Position numbers and translations under genes: made by a program
Assembly (NCBI RefSeq): GCF_026914185.1
Contig: NC_070575.1
Span: 2,418,001 to 2,482,000 of the forward strand
Reading direction: 5' to 3'
Origin: Puccinia triticina
Lineage: Eukaryota; Basidiomycota; Pucciniomycetes; Pucciniales; Pucciniaceae
Length of the DNA stretch: 64,000 nt
Notes under the pieces: model-generated
What the model saw: the letters and a program-made list of their open reading frames with translations, nothing else
Databases searched by the model: none
What the model was told of the DNA's origin: nothing
Shown here: positions 10,970 to 22,061 of the stretch, piece after piece
Layout of the letters: the number at the start of each line of letters is the position of its first letter
How positions within the stretch are numbered: the first letter of the stretch is position 1

Positions 10970-12420
10970 TCAATCTTCATTGTTGTCATCAGAACTGTCG
11001 GAGCTTAAATCAACCGGAAGATCTCCAAGCGCCCTTCTTAATCTGACTCGCTTCTCATGTAAAGTCCATTGAAGCTCAATGAGGTCGTCCTTCAGCTGAT
11101 TGTGTCTTGATTGGTTTTGTATCGCTTGATATTGCTCGAGGAAGCAACAAAAGTCTGATTCGCTGGTTTCGGTCGAAGTCACCTCGGTGGCATTTTCTGG
11201 CTGTTCATACTCCTGATCATCTTCATCCGGAGTATCTCGTTCGTCTTTGACAATCATATTGTGAAGAATTATGCATGTCTTCATGATATAGGCGAGATCC
11301 TCGTGCTTCCAAAGTCGGCCAGGTTGCTTGACAATCCCCCAGCGAGCCTGCAAAATCCCAAACGCCCGTTCCACATCTTTTCGATAAGCTTCTTGATGTT
11401 TAGCAAAAAAATTTTCCTTCTTCCCCCTTGGGAAGCTAATCGTTTGCATCAAAGTCGCCCATTTGGGGTATATTCCGTCCGATAAATAGTATCCCATCGA
11501 GTAGTTGTTTGATCCAATTTTAAAATTGACCTCCGGTGCCACTCCGTCTTGAAGATTTTGGAATAGAGGCGATCGATCGAGAACATTCACATCGTTTAAG
11601 GTTCCAGGCAAGCCAAAAAAAGCATGCCAGATCCACGTATCGTAGGAGGCGACAGCTTCAAGTATGATCGTAGGTTCTTTTTCTTTTCCGCTATATTGAC
11701 CCGCATGCGCTGTTGGACAGTTTTTCCATGTCCAATGCATACAGTCTAGCGAGCCTAACATTCCCGGAAACCCTCGCTTCTTTGCAACATGGAGTAGGCG
11801 CGAAAGGTCCTCGTGGTTTGGACTCCGTAGATATTCTTCCAAAAAGACATTCACCACCGCTTGACAGAATCGCTTGAGACTTTCGAGGGTTGTTGATTCA
11901 CCTATTGAATTGTGGTTTGTCAAAAAAATGCATTCCAATTCATACTTGAAAAGAATAACTCACCCATTCTAAAATACTCGTCAAGAGAGTCAGCACTACA
12001 GCCATAAGCGAGCATCCTCAGAGCGCAGGATATCTTTTGATATGGGGACAGCCCAAGCTTCCCAGCAGCGTTCCTCTTCTGGACAAAATAGTTATCGTGT
12101 GCCTCGACCACGTTGATAATTCGGACAAACAAACTTTTGTGCATTCGGAATTGTTGACAAAACAGCTTCTCTGGATATGACGAGTTTTCGGAAAAGTAGT
12201 CCTTGCGTAGCTGGAGTTCACCTTGAAGGTGTTCACGATTGATAGTTTTTCGGCCAACGGTAGATCCTCCTCCCCTTCGAGATTCATCACAGTTGCTTGA
12301 AATAATCCGGTCGAACGTTTGGTAGGCAATGTGATCATCGTTGTCGTCCATGAAGTTGAGTAAATCAACCGAATCCATGCTGGAGATATCAAATTCCATT
12401 GCAGTCGTGTCGTCCAGCAT
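10970..12420 (-). CDS. Harbinger DDE transposase
   Basis: Exons 12420-11964 and 11901-10970 (minus strand) make a 462-residue protein with one 62 bp intron. The N-terminal half holds the helix-turn-helix region (ISCALRMLAYGCSADSLDEYF). The catalytic core shows the first Asp in GMLGSLDCMHWTWK, the second in GTLNDVNVLDRSPLF and the Glu in ERAFGILQARWGIV, as in the DDE_Tnp_4/plant-transposon family. The C-terminus is acidic. It cuts and pastes elements bearing the matching 18 bp ends, including the derivative at 6412. No stop or frameshift was found, so it may be active. Confidence 0.9.
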
Positions 12421-12558
12421 GGCAATCTAGCTATCCACCCCCGGCGTGATCGCCAGTCTGCTGTGGAGCTGCTGTTGAACAGCTGAGACAGGTGTGTGAA
12501 AGGTGGTCCCGGCCGGCTATAGGTAGCGGGTCTCATCCCCGCTCTGCTGGAGATGCTC

Positions 12559-14284
12559 TGAGTCCTTTGTTTCTTTTATTCTCTATTGGAGCAATCTCCA
12601 ATACTCCTGGGAACTGTATAGTTCAAATACCCCTGCTTCGCAGGCCCCAGACGTACAGGCACCTAAGCACCCCTGCCCAGCAGGCCCTGTAGCACTCCGG
12701 AGGGCACTTAAATACCCCACGCGCTCGTGGCCCCTCCGTTAAACACCATCTAAAAATAATAATATTATTTTTTTGTATCTTGCGCTCCTCTGAGCGCTAC
12801 GGAACGCCGTCGCCGGTGTAGCTAGAAGAGAAGTATTTCTCTTGGCATCACCCGAGCCTGACACTACGACTGCAAGTATTGGGAGTACCTTTCTTAGCCC
12901 GAGATTATCATCATTCAATCCAGGCCTTTGAAGCGAGTGTGCAAGGTCAAAAAGGGTCAGAGACGGATAGGAAGTTGAACGGCCCAAGGACTGGTGCGGT
13001 CAAGCCAAGTAGGAGGGTTAGAAACTGATTGCGACGACTCCGTAGGTGGATAGAAGTCTGGAGGTCACCGTCGGAGGGTCCGTGGTCCATGGACGAGTCT
13101 AGTAGATTTGGCTAGAGACCATTGAGCCCTCCACAGTGGGAGAGCCCGTATTCGGTACATATTAGCGTTGGACTGAGGGCTTCCAAGATGGTCTAGGACA
13201 TATGTCATTTCTCTTTGGAAGACCTGTCTAGTGCAGGAGTGGTCTCGCAACCAGGTGTTTGTTCCTTGCTTCCTAGGGATGCCCGTCAAAATTAATGGGA
13301 ATGAATTTGCAACTATGTGCATCTTACCTTGCACGGGGCCAAAATTGGGCCTATTGGCGATAACACCCATCCCCCAATTTTGGTATGTGTTGCTTTTGGA
13401 TGGATGTGATTCCATTTGGTGCTTTGTCTTGTACATGTGTATGGCATTTGATTGCGAGAGATATTGGCCCATCTACTTGAGCCTCAAATGGTGTTATTGC
13501 TCGTTATTGACTGCTCTTTTGGGACAATCTTTCCTCTGGGTACCTCAGGTTTTACCTTACCAGGGCCAGGTTCCTTCAGAGAATTAAAGTGTTTCTTTTT
13601 GTGTTTGGCTCTGAATTTGTTCATGTCATTGCACTGGATTCACCTTTGGTTTTACAAGAGTACTATTCATAAATCTTGGGTAAACTGAGTGTTATCTATG
13701 GTATTTGCAATTGAGGGTTATGGTACCTAGCAATCTGGGTGACCACCGGTATAAGGGATACTGTGATGATAACTTGACCTGGTTTGGACACACCTGGAGG
13801 GTACACTGTTGGCACGTCTTTCCTTTGGTGTGTTGTGTAATTGGGAAGTAAGTATTTGAGCATTTTCCAATGCTGCAACTATGTACGGAGATACAAATGT
13901 CCTGCAGTGCACACGTGACCAAACACTGTGTTGGATTAGAGAAGGGATGTGGTGGAGATCAGGAAGAGGGCAAGAAGGGTCTTCAGGGTGAGGACAGAGT
14001 GGGGATATGAGAAGAGGATAAATTTTGAGAATTCTAGTTACCTTAAGAGAGCGAGGTAAAAAAACAAATTGAGGGGGGTGCAAGGGATATGAACTGAAGA
14101 GAGAGATATGGAGGTGTCTTCAAAAGACAATTCTGTCTAGAAGTTGGAATGAAACCAGGAGAATTTCAAATTTCATGGTGCCTTTGCCACCGTTTAGGCT
14201 ATGGAGTCTGGATTGCCGCCCATTGGGCCTTTGGCTAACAACCTTGGGGCTATGTTGACTTGAATTTGGGGACACTGAGGTTCT
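12559..14284. other. Gene-free stretch
   Basis: No domain or RNA gene recognised. Frames of 118 and 135 codons at 13231 and 13065 overlap on opposite strands and have no features of a protein. Confidence 0.4.
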
Positions 14285-15035
14285 GTGGCAAAACTTGGAA
14301 CATTTGATTTGCGCTCTGTTTGGTCACGGCGCCAAAGCGAACGTTCCTTGTTGGGACTTAAAGGTTTAGGCCATTGGATCTTGGTTGGATCCTGGCAATG
14401 GGATGATTTAAACATGTACTGTGTTTGGTTGTGTTACCAAAGGAATAATCTCTTGTCAAGACTGATAGATTTGGGCTGTTAGATCCTGGTTGGGTCTCAG
14501 CAATATGTGGATTCTAACTTGTGCTCTACCTTGGTCATGGCGCCGAGGCGACCATTCCTTGTCTATACTCATATAGAGGCTTGGGCTGATGGATCTTGGT
14601 TGGATCTATTCTCACCTCTGAGGTGATTTGACCTAAGCCCTGTTTTGGTCGCGGAGCCGAAGCAACCATTCCTTGTTGGGAGTTAGAGGTTTTTAGTGCC
14701 ATTGGACCCAGCTATAAGATGAGTTTATCTATGCTCAGGGGATAATTTAACTTGTACTCTGTTTTGGTCGCGGTGCCGAGGCAACCATTCCTTGTTGAGA
14801 CGTGGAGGGAGAACATTGGGCTGTTGGATCTTGGTTGGATCTCAGCTGTGAGATGATTCTAACTTATGCCCTGTTTTGGTCATGGCGCCGAGGCGACCGT
14901 TCCTTGTTGGGAGTTGGAGGTTTTGGGTTTGTGGATCTTGGTCGGATCTTAGCCATGGGATAATTTAACTTGTACTCTGTTCTGGTCGCGGCGCCGAGGC
15001 AACCGTTCCTTGTCAAGACATGGAGGGAGAGCGTA
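14285..15035 (+). repeat. Tandem repeat, about seven units of 104-119 bp
   Basis: Each unit contains a TTGGTCGCGGCGCCGAGGC-like segment, CATTCCTTGTTGGGAG and GGATCTTGGTTGGATCT. The CCTTGT core recurs near 14345, 14449, 14553, 14672, 14787, 14901 and 15006. Units are diverged, so the array is old. Confidence 0.85.
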
Positions 15036-16079
15036 GCATTCAAGTATTATGTAGGATGGTGTGTGGTTGCTTATGACTGGATGGGTAACTATACACTACT
15101 TGGGATTGGCAGAAAGATCGTAGAATCCAGCGGGAATTTGGAGATGAATTAGGGGTAGGATCAAGAGCCGGTGAAGGAAGGTGCCAAATGTTTTGAGAAA
15201 AGGAACGGTCTCTGCTGGGGCTGCTGAAAGGGGCCATGTCAGTAGGTGCGCTGGCGAAGAAAGAAAGATTCTTGTTGGGGATGGAGAAAGAGGCCAGGTT
15301 AGGAGAGACACTGGCAAGGAAGGAGAGGATGAGCTTTCAAGGCGGCTTGGCTGGGGAGGAATGGATGAGTCTGAGGAAGAGAGCTCCTTGAGGGAAGTTC
15401 CCAAGGAGCATGCTTGGAGCTCGACCTCCTATACTGCCCTGTAAGCGCCTGCCTTCGGGCTGAAGCATGTGTCAAGATAAATTGCCTCATCTTAAGTGTT
15501 CGGCGGCTTGGCGTGTACAGGGGTTGCCTAGGCGTGTGAGGATCCACCTACTACTCAGTTCGCTATGAGGCTATGAAACTTACCCAAGAGGGAAGTTCGC
15601 CGAATGCTTGAATAGTAGATATAAGATTCAGTAGATTCCGAGTGTTATAAAGTTTCTTATGAATAAGATTTTGATGGTTTTTGGTTTCCGAGAGTGAATT
15701 ACGCGGATAGATAACAATATAAATGATGAGGAAAACTATGACAAATAATATCCCGATAGGGAAGAGAGGAAAAGGAGAAGAACAGGACAAATTAAAAGAG
15801 CACAACATAAGTCGAATCGTAACAACTCCGATGACATCATCGAGAACAGGAATACGTCATTATCATTAATCATGCGGATCGGAAATCATCATCACCATTG
15901 TCCAGGAACACCGCATCGCCGATCAACCTAGAAAAGGCTTAGTAAGGAAAGCAAAACAATTAGCCCTTTCTTGCGTAACAATCGACCGCATGTCGTAACA
16001 ATAAGAAATAAGTCGTTACATAGGCGGTCTCTATGGACTCCACCCACCTCCCGCTGCGCTCCCGGTAACACAACATCAT
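15036..16079. other. Gene-free stretch with a small duplicated segment
   Basis: Between 15180 and 15340 two related GA-rich segments (GGGGATGGAGAAAGAGGCC type) follow each other. The rest is AT-rich and shows no coding signal. Confidence 0.4.
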
Positions 16080-16270
16080 TCTTGACGTGGAAATCCCAGG
16101 CGGGTGGAGACGACGGGCTTTCCCGTTGTCTCCACGCATTTTCCACGGGAGGGTGGAGACGACGGGGGGAGCAGTGAATTCCACGTGGGTTTCACGTATC
16201 CAGTGATCCCGTCGTCTCCACAAACCGGCGGGCCAGGAAGCACTCCCGCCGTGTACTCGTGTAAGCTAGC
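16080..16270. repeat. GTGGAGACGACGGG motif array
   Basis: The motif occurs at least four times in both orientations. The stretch CCACAAACCGGCGGG to CCGTGTA is related, on the opposite strand, to 29440-29495. The two arrays lie outside either end of the gypsy element. Confidence 0.6.
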
Positions 16271-16481
16271 AAGACACATCATTAACTCGGTTTTGTTTAC
16301 ATCATTAACTCGATTTTGTTTGAGATGAGGTTGAGATGGGATCAAATAAATCTTCCGGCTGGTTGGCCATGTGGACAGATTTGAATGTCCCTTGAAGATG
16401 TCCATCAAGACTGGGAACCGAGCCAACGACCGCTCGATATGTGCATTTTAAGGATCATGATCGCTGCACGCGCTAATGCAA

Positions 16482-16810
16482 GCGCTGTTAGGCTAGTGGT
16501 AAACCGGGGTCATACTACCGTGCCCATTCCTGAAGGCGGAAAACCCACGTCTCCCGGATGATGGGGCCGTGACTGGTCTGTACAGACTGTGTCCGGAGTA
16601 AGCACCCTCCCTCCGGATTGCGCCCGACACTTGGTATTCCGGGGACCCTCTCAAGTTTAATGACCGTCATGAATTCAGTAACCTTGAGGTGGCCCCCAGG
16701 ATACCGCCGGCGGGAAGTCAATCCGGAGCCGGTGTGATCAAAGGGCAAGCCCGTCAGGATGGAGTACACTTAAAATGAACCTATCAGGGGTTCAAATCCC
16801 CTACAGCGCG
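16482..16810 (+). tRNA. Split tRNA-like sequence with about 240-290 bp between halves
   Basis: GCGCTGT at 16482-16488 pairs perfectly with ACAGCGC at 16803-16809. The 5' half continues into a D-arm-like TAGGCTAGTGGTAAACC. The 3' half ends in a perfect T arm, AGGGG-TTCAAAT-CCCCT, next to the acceptor stem. A possible anticodon stem (GGGTC with GAACC) has one mismatch. Between the halves lies a long unrelated stretch, far larger than a normal nuclear tRNA intron. It may be a tRNA broken by an insertion, a tRNA-derived SINE head, or another Pol III transcript with A- and B-box-like blocks. Anticodon identity is not assigned. Confidence 0.35.
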
Positions 16811-17469
16811 TCTACCTCTTTGCAAAAACAAAAGAAAATGGAGGGGTTCACGATAACAATTTTTGCTTCCCGCGGCTTCACATTCGGTTACTCGCGGGCG
16901 ACATGCTCGCTGCGAGAAACCCCCTCAAGCAACGTTATAGTGATAAATATGTACTTCTCCTCACTCAATCATAGAGATCCTTTGCACAATCAGTGCTCCT
17001 ACTTTTATCGCCCCTTCATTCCTCTGGTCCTCCATCACAAGTCTTCCGTAGACACGGATCGAGTCCGTCCCGTCAGCCTCCGCGCCCCACCCGGCTGAGC
17101 CACGAAGCGGCAAGCGGTCGTCGTCGGCGCCATCCCTGTCGTCGATGGGTGGACTTGGAACAAGCGCAGCGGGCTCGGCGCGCGCTTTCCCTTTCCGGTC
17201 CGCGGTCGTCGTCGGGGCAGAATACCCAGCAGGGGGGCGGGAGCTGCGGACGGACAGCCTTGGAGGGGCGTCCGTGGGTGTTAAAGACGGGCGACGGCTC
17301 GGGCCTGCGGGTGGGCCTGGCCGGCGAGTCTCTAGAGGGCAAGCTCGAGCTTCAGCCGCCCCAGTCGCGCCTCGTCCTCGTCTTCCCCTTCTTCTTCCTC
17401 GGCGATAGTGGGTGCAGCGAGGTCGTGTAGATGATCAGGACGAGGAGTCGCGGGTGCGTCTGGGGACAG

Positions 17470-17824
17470 ATGGGGGTGGATGGCGGGAGACTCGAGGAGC
17501 TGGATGAGCCGGGCGACGTCTTTGGTCCGTGCGCTCTCGTCCTCTGGCGGTCTGGTGGGCGGTCGTAAGGGGTCGTCGGCGACGGCGACCACGGCGGACG
17601 AGCAGGCCTGGCCGAAGGAGCGCTAGTGGCGCGAGGAGTAGCGCCGCATCATCGGCTGGTCCGACGTGGGTCCATGCGCTCTGAAGTGGATGATCGAGTG
17701 GCGGTAGACAGTTGGGGGTTCGATGGTGGTGGTGGGTGGGGTTAGCTTGAGTGACCAGCGTTCGAGGAAGATGTTCTTGTGGGGCTTGGGGGATGTTCTG
17801 CTGGGATGGATTTCGATGCCCTGA
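17470..17824 (-). pseudogene. ATG13-like fragment, 3' side of the gypsy insertion
   Basis: On the minus strand from the gypsy edge, the frame reads IEIHPSRTS, then FLERWSLKLTPP and PPTVYRHSIIHFRA, which resembles the HORMA domain of fungal Atg13, the autophagy-initiation scaffold of the Atg1 complex. A frameshift follows near YRHSIIHFRA. A further frame reads PEDE...DVARLIQLLESP, like the short conserved C-terminal block of fungal Atg13. The domain is incomplete and broken, so this is a pseudogene. The identification rests on remembered family sequence, not on an alignment. Confidence 0.55.
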
Positions 17825-18223
17825 TGTAAAGGACGCGGCCTTTTTCCCTTCAAAACCCTAGAACTTTTACTCTTTTCTGTGTTTTAGACTTTTATCTGTT
17901 TCTTAACTTCTGACGTGTAACTTGAGATAACTTATATTTATAGCAAAGATTTTGTGATGATAAGGAAAAATAACAAAATAAATCTCTTAAAGAAAAAGGG
18001 AAATTACAACGATTCTTTTGACGATATATATATGAAAATAAGTTTAGAGTTTGAGAGAACATCTTTAAGGTGTAGAAACTATAACAATGATTGATCCTTT
18101 GTTGTCGTCTAATGAGCGCATCCCTTGATCCGTGCGCGTTGCGTAGAACTTTCGTAGATAATAGAACCTTTTATCTTGATTTTTTGAACTTTTTGTTTCA
18201 TGGTTTCTGACCTGAGTTTGACA
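17825..18223 (-). repeat. Gypsy 3' LTR
   Basis: 399 bp, with TG...CA termini. Its pair is 28670-29068. It keeps five CpG sites that are TpG or CpA in the other LTR. Confidence 0.95.
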
Positions 18224-18242
18224 AAATGGCCTGCCATATACC

Positions 18243-19543
18243 CTAAATTTTGATCTTGATGAATTTATTCGAGGGCAATATAATCGGCGCGATCCCGAAT
18301 TTGTCGTGAAATGTCTTCAAATATTCGAGCATGTTTTCCGCAAAATGTCCTGCCCGTATCCATGAGTTGTCTGCCGTAGTACCATGTCGCCAAGTCACCA
18401 AATATTCATGCCTATTCTGTATCAATCTGCAATACCCAATGATGGATTCTATATCAGACTTGTCATAAAACCGTTCCGGATCCCCTTTGTGCAACTTGGG
18501 TGGTGGAGGGCCCTTCCTGCCCGGGAAAGATCGTGGATTAACATAAGCTACTAATAACAAAGAATGGAAAACTGGGTGAATACGACGCAGTTCTTGAGGA
18601 AGTGATAGATGAAAAGCCTCATTTCCTATCTGTTGTGTGATCCTAAACGGCCCTAGTTTTTTGAAATCTGATTTCCCCGAAGGTCTCTTTGTGGCGATGT
18701 TGCAACGCAGCAGCCAAACCCAATCTCCTTCTTTAAAACTTGGTCCTTCACGAGCCCGTTTATCGAAATATTCCTTCTGTATTTCTTTTGCCCTGGTCAT
18801 ATATTTTTTCAAGGAGTGATGAATGTCAGCCAGCTTCTCAATTAAATCATCTGCCACGGGCACCAAAGATCCTCCAGTGAGAGTATTCACCCTTGGGTGA
18901 AAAGAGAATTGTGCAAAAAATGGCGAATATCCAGTTGATGCTGCAACCAAGGTGTTAAAAACTAATTCTGCCATGGGAAGCAAAGATGCCCAATCATCCT
19001 GTCGATCTGAAACAAAGTGACAAATATAAGTTTCCATTGTTTGATTTGTTCGCTCTGTTTGACCATCTGTTCTTGGATGCCATGCAGTTGAAGGAGCCGG
19101 TCTGATACAAAGCAGCCTCTGAACCTCTTTCCAAAACTTTGACACAAAAATAGCTCCTCGATCTGAAACTATCTTATCCGGCAATCCATGATATCTAATA
19201 AAACGGTCCAAAAATACGTAAGCAAATTCTTCCGCTGTCCAAGTTTTGCAAGCTGGAATAAAATGCGCTGCTTTTGAAAAATGGTCTACTATAACCAATA
19301 TTGAATCAAAGCTTTTTGAAATTGGGAGTTTGACCACAAAGTTGATTCCGATTATACTCCACGGTCGTTCTGGGATTGACAATGAAACCATCAATCCCGG
19401 CGGCTTTTGATTTGAATGCTTTGCCTTCTGACAAGATAAACAAGACTTGGTGTATTTCAATACGTCTGCTCTGATACCCTGACAATTAAATGACCACGTG
19501 ATATTCTGGAGAGTTTTCAACGATCCTACATGTCCCGCCGAGA
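18243..19543 (-). pseudogene. Gypsy integrase with C-terminal chromodomain
   Basis: The element's integrase inserts cDNA into the genome. Visible are the zinc-finger Cys pair in CLSCQKAK, the catalytic Asp in VIVDHFSKAAHF, Asp in KIVSDRGAIF, and Glu in TDGQTERTNQ. Next come the GPY-like region (KLGPFRITQQIGNEAFHL) and a chromodomain-like segment (YLVTWRHG...NSWIRAGHF), typical of chromoviruses that target heterochromatin. The frame is open over its whole length. It is cut from the rest of pol by the mariner insertion: residues AGHVGSLK here join FHDD on the far side at 24190. Residues before AGHVG in the raw frame come from the insert. Confidence 0.88.
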
Positions 19544-19545
19544 TA

Positions 19546-19850
19546 CAGCCAATCCGAAAAAGCTTGGCTTCTTTGGATGGAATTTCCGCTGGAAATTCCT
19601 TCTGGGTTTGCCAAAGCTGCGGGAACTGTGCAGATAGTATCTGCACAGTTCCCACAGGTTACATACGTACACTAGTCACGCAACGACCCTAGCGCCCTCC
19701 ATCGCCAGCAAGCGCCAGGCCCCACGGCGTGGGTCTCTTCGATGGCGCCATCGCCCTCACCCCAGCCGGCCAAATCCGACCCGGATATTCCCCACGCCCA
19801 ACGTCAAAATCGAGGCTAGCGCCCCCCCCCCCCCCCCCCTCAGATTTTTT
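19546..19850 (+). repeat. Mariner left terminal inverted repeat
   Basis: Matches the reverse complement of 23890-24187. It holds an internal near-perfect palindrome around GTGCAGATAGTATCTGCAC and ends at a C homopolymer. A weak open frame starting MGLFDGAIALT runs in from each end, since the two repeats are copies. Confidence 0.9.
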
Positions 19851-20045
19851 CCCTCCTCCCACCATCTGCCGATCAAATCAGACCGACCGAGCAGGTAGCC
19901 CAGGCCTCCCAGCCAACCCATTCAGCCAGGTTAGTCACTGTTTCTTTCCTTGCCTCTCCTTAAAGATTTTGGAGAGCTAAATCTTTCTTTTTGCCCAAAA
20001 TCCAAACCGCAGCAAATTGAGGTTCCAATAGTTTTTGTCAAGTAC

Positions 20046-21145
20046 GCACCGGAAGTGTAGGCGGTGGCGGTCAAGCTCATCCTCCGAGGAAAACGAAGGG
20101 AAGAGGTCAATGACCTATTGGACGCCCGGATCTCGCCTCAATCCTTCCGACGCTGGAAGGATCTATTCCTCACCACAACCAATGTGGTCCAAGACCCAGC
20201 TTTGTACCTCCAACAAGGGAGGCCTCTTCAAGTTGATCCCGATCAAAGAGAATTCATGCTTGACATCCTTGCAGCGGACCCAACTCTGTACTTGGATGAA
20301 ATCCAGAAATATGTTGAAGATGGGACTGGAATTTGCATCCCTCTGTCAACCATCTACAATGACCTTTGCGTCCGACTCGGACTCACGAAAAAGAAGGTTA
20401 GAACAGTCCATCCCTCCCAGTGCAAGATCAAACGGTCCGACTTCATTGGGAAGGTAGCTGATCTACCTCCTGAATTCTTGGTGTTTACAGGTGAGCTTTT
20501 CTCTCATTTCCGCTTTTTGTTGGCCAATTGTAAGCTGACTCTACACAAATTGCAGATGAGTCTGCAATTTGCGTAGATGAACTACAAAGTCGACGTGGCT
20601 GGGCCGTCAAAGGGACCTGAACCAAGCAAATCGAACGCACGCACGATTCCCCAAGGCTCAGTCTTTTGCCTGCGGTCTCCTTGGATGGAGTCCTCGGAGT
20701 CATAGCTCAACCGGGCTCAATCCAGCGGATGGATTTTGAGTACTTCCTTGAAGAAGTCCTGGTGAGCACTTAGTTCTATGTATTTCCTTGGTGATGTAGC
20801 GGCCGGAGAGACTAAATGAGATCAAACACCCCTCAGATGCCTACAATGAACCCTTTCCCAGGCACGAACAGCGTTTTGATCATGGATAATGCTCGCATCC
20901 ATCACAACGGGCGAATTATGGATATTTGCGACAATCATCAAGTCCTGCTTATATACCTCCCGCCTGACTCGCCTGACTTCAACCCAATCAAAAAAGTCTT
21001 TTCGGTCCTCAAGAGCCATCTCCGCCGAGACCTGATTCTCACTGGGGACAAGATGGAAGATGTAGATCTAATCAAGCTTTACATTAATGAACTGGTCACC
21101 CCCCGCTTGATGGCTGTGGAGTTCCGGTCCTGTGGTTACATGTAA
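20046..21145 (+). pseudogene. Tc1/mariner-type DDE transposase, inactivated
   Basis: Exons to 20490, 20556-20761 and 20837-21145 carry an N-terminal helix-turn-helix region (AVKLILRGKRREEVNDLL, QSFRRWKDLF) and a DDE_3 core. First Asp is in TDESAICVDE (split by an intron), second in VLIMDNARIHH. The third position, NPIE in most relatives, reads NPIKKVF: the catalytic Glu codon is AAA at 20990. There are also stop codons at 20058 (TAG) and 20618 (TGA). All three changes are one transition from a sense codon. No in-frame start was found. The product would be inactive. Confidence 0.85.
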
Positions 21146-21403
21146 CTTTGGTGTTCTGTTCCTTTTTCTTAATGTTAAACTTGCCGCTCAACTGTGTTGG
21201 GCTATTTCATTCTTATCTTTCTGGTTCATCAACTGTGACTGTTCAATGTTCCAATGTTTCCTCTTGTTTTGTTCCTTTTTGACCTCATTTGTTGTCTTGG
21301 ATGGTGATTTTTTTTAATTACATACATGGTAATTTATGTTGAGTAGGAGCCTCAATAAACTGCATGGAAGCGCGGACAGAATGACGCGCACAAAGCTGGT
21401 TTT

Positions 21404-21965
21404 GGTGGGACTTGGCCAAAAATCCCGCCCGTGAAGCGCCTTCAAAATTTGCCTGTCAAGCGGCTTTAGGGTATGGTGGGACTTAGCGGCTACAGGTGTT
21501 TGTCGGACTGGGAAAACCAAAAAAAAAAGAAAGTCGGACTCTTCAAAGTTTTTGGTGGGACTTGGCCAAAAATCCCGCCCGTGAAGCGCCTTCAAAATTT
21601 GCCTGTCAAGCGGCTTCAGGGTATGGTGGGACTTAGCGGCTTCTGGGAAAACAGAAAAAAAAAAAGTCGGACTGGGGCACCAAGGCACCACGCACAACAC
21701 AAGTACATAGATCTGTTTCTTCTCTCATTTCACACACTTGAGTTATTCTCGACCACAACACACGCAGATTGCACATACTTCAGTTATTCTCAACCACAAA
21801 ACATCTGATTTCGTCACAAGCCATCAGTCAAAAGGATTTTTTTTTTTGGATATTTGGAGTCAATTAATCAGATAGAAAGATAGAAAGAAGTCAAAAGGCC
21901 TTTTTTTTTTTGGATATTTGGAGTCGATTAATAAGATAGAAAGATAGAAAGAAGGATGGGAACCA
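21404..21965 (+). repeat. Two short tandem duplications between the mariner genes
   Basis: A segment beginning TTGGTGGGACTTGGCC at about 21400 recurs at about 21550. A second one, a T-run followed by GGATATTTGGAGTC and GATAGAAAGATAG, is duplicated at 21835 and 21900. At 21970-22010 a diverged copy of the 3' end of the minus-strand gene is also present. Confidence 0.75.
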
Positions 21966-22061
21966 GTCACGTCCTCTTCCTCATAAAAGTTGTCCTCCTG
22001 GTGGTCGGGCGACATAGATCTGATTCTGAAGGATTGCAACCGGGTGGGAGACTGTCACAAC

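Larger units (their letters stand above)
9263..12558 (+). mobile_element. Complete PIF/Harbinger transposon, 3296 bp
   Basis: Both ends carry the 18 bp inverted repeat GAGCATCTCCAGCAGAGC. The flanking triplet is TGA on each side. Inside are the two genes typical of the superfamily, placed tail to tail: a Myb/SANT-like DNA-binding protein on the plus strand and a DDE transposase on the minus strand. Both read through after removing one intron each. The shorter copy at 6412-7359 has identical ends. TGA is an unusual duplication; most members duplicate TWA. Confidence 0.92.

Noticed and set aside
18243..19655. Reading the first 35 residues of the integrase frame as integrase
   Set aside because: They come from the mariner terminal repeat; true integrase sequence starts at the TA insertion site.
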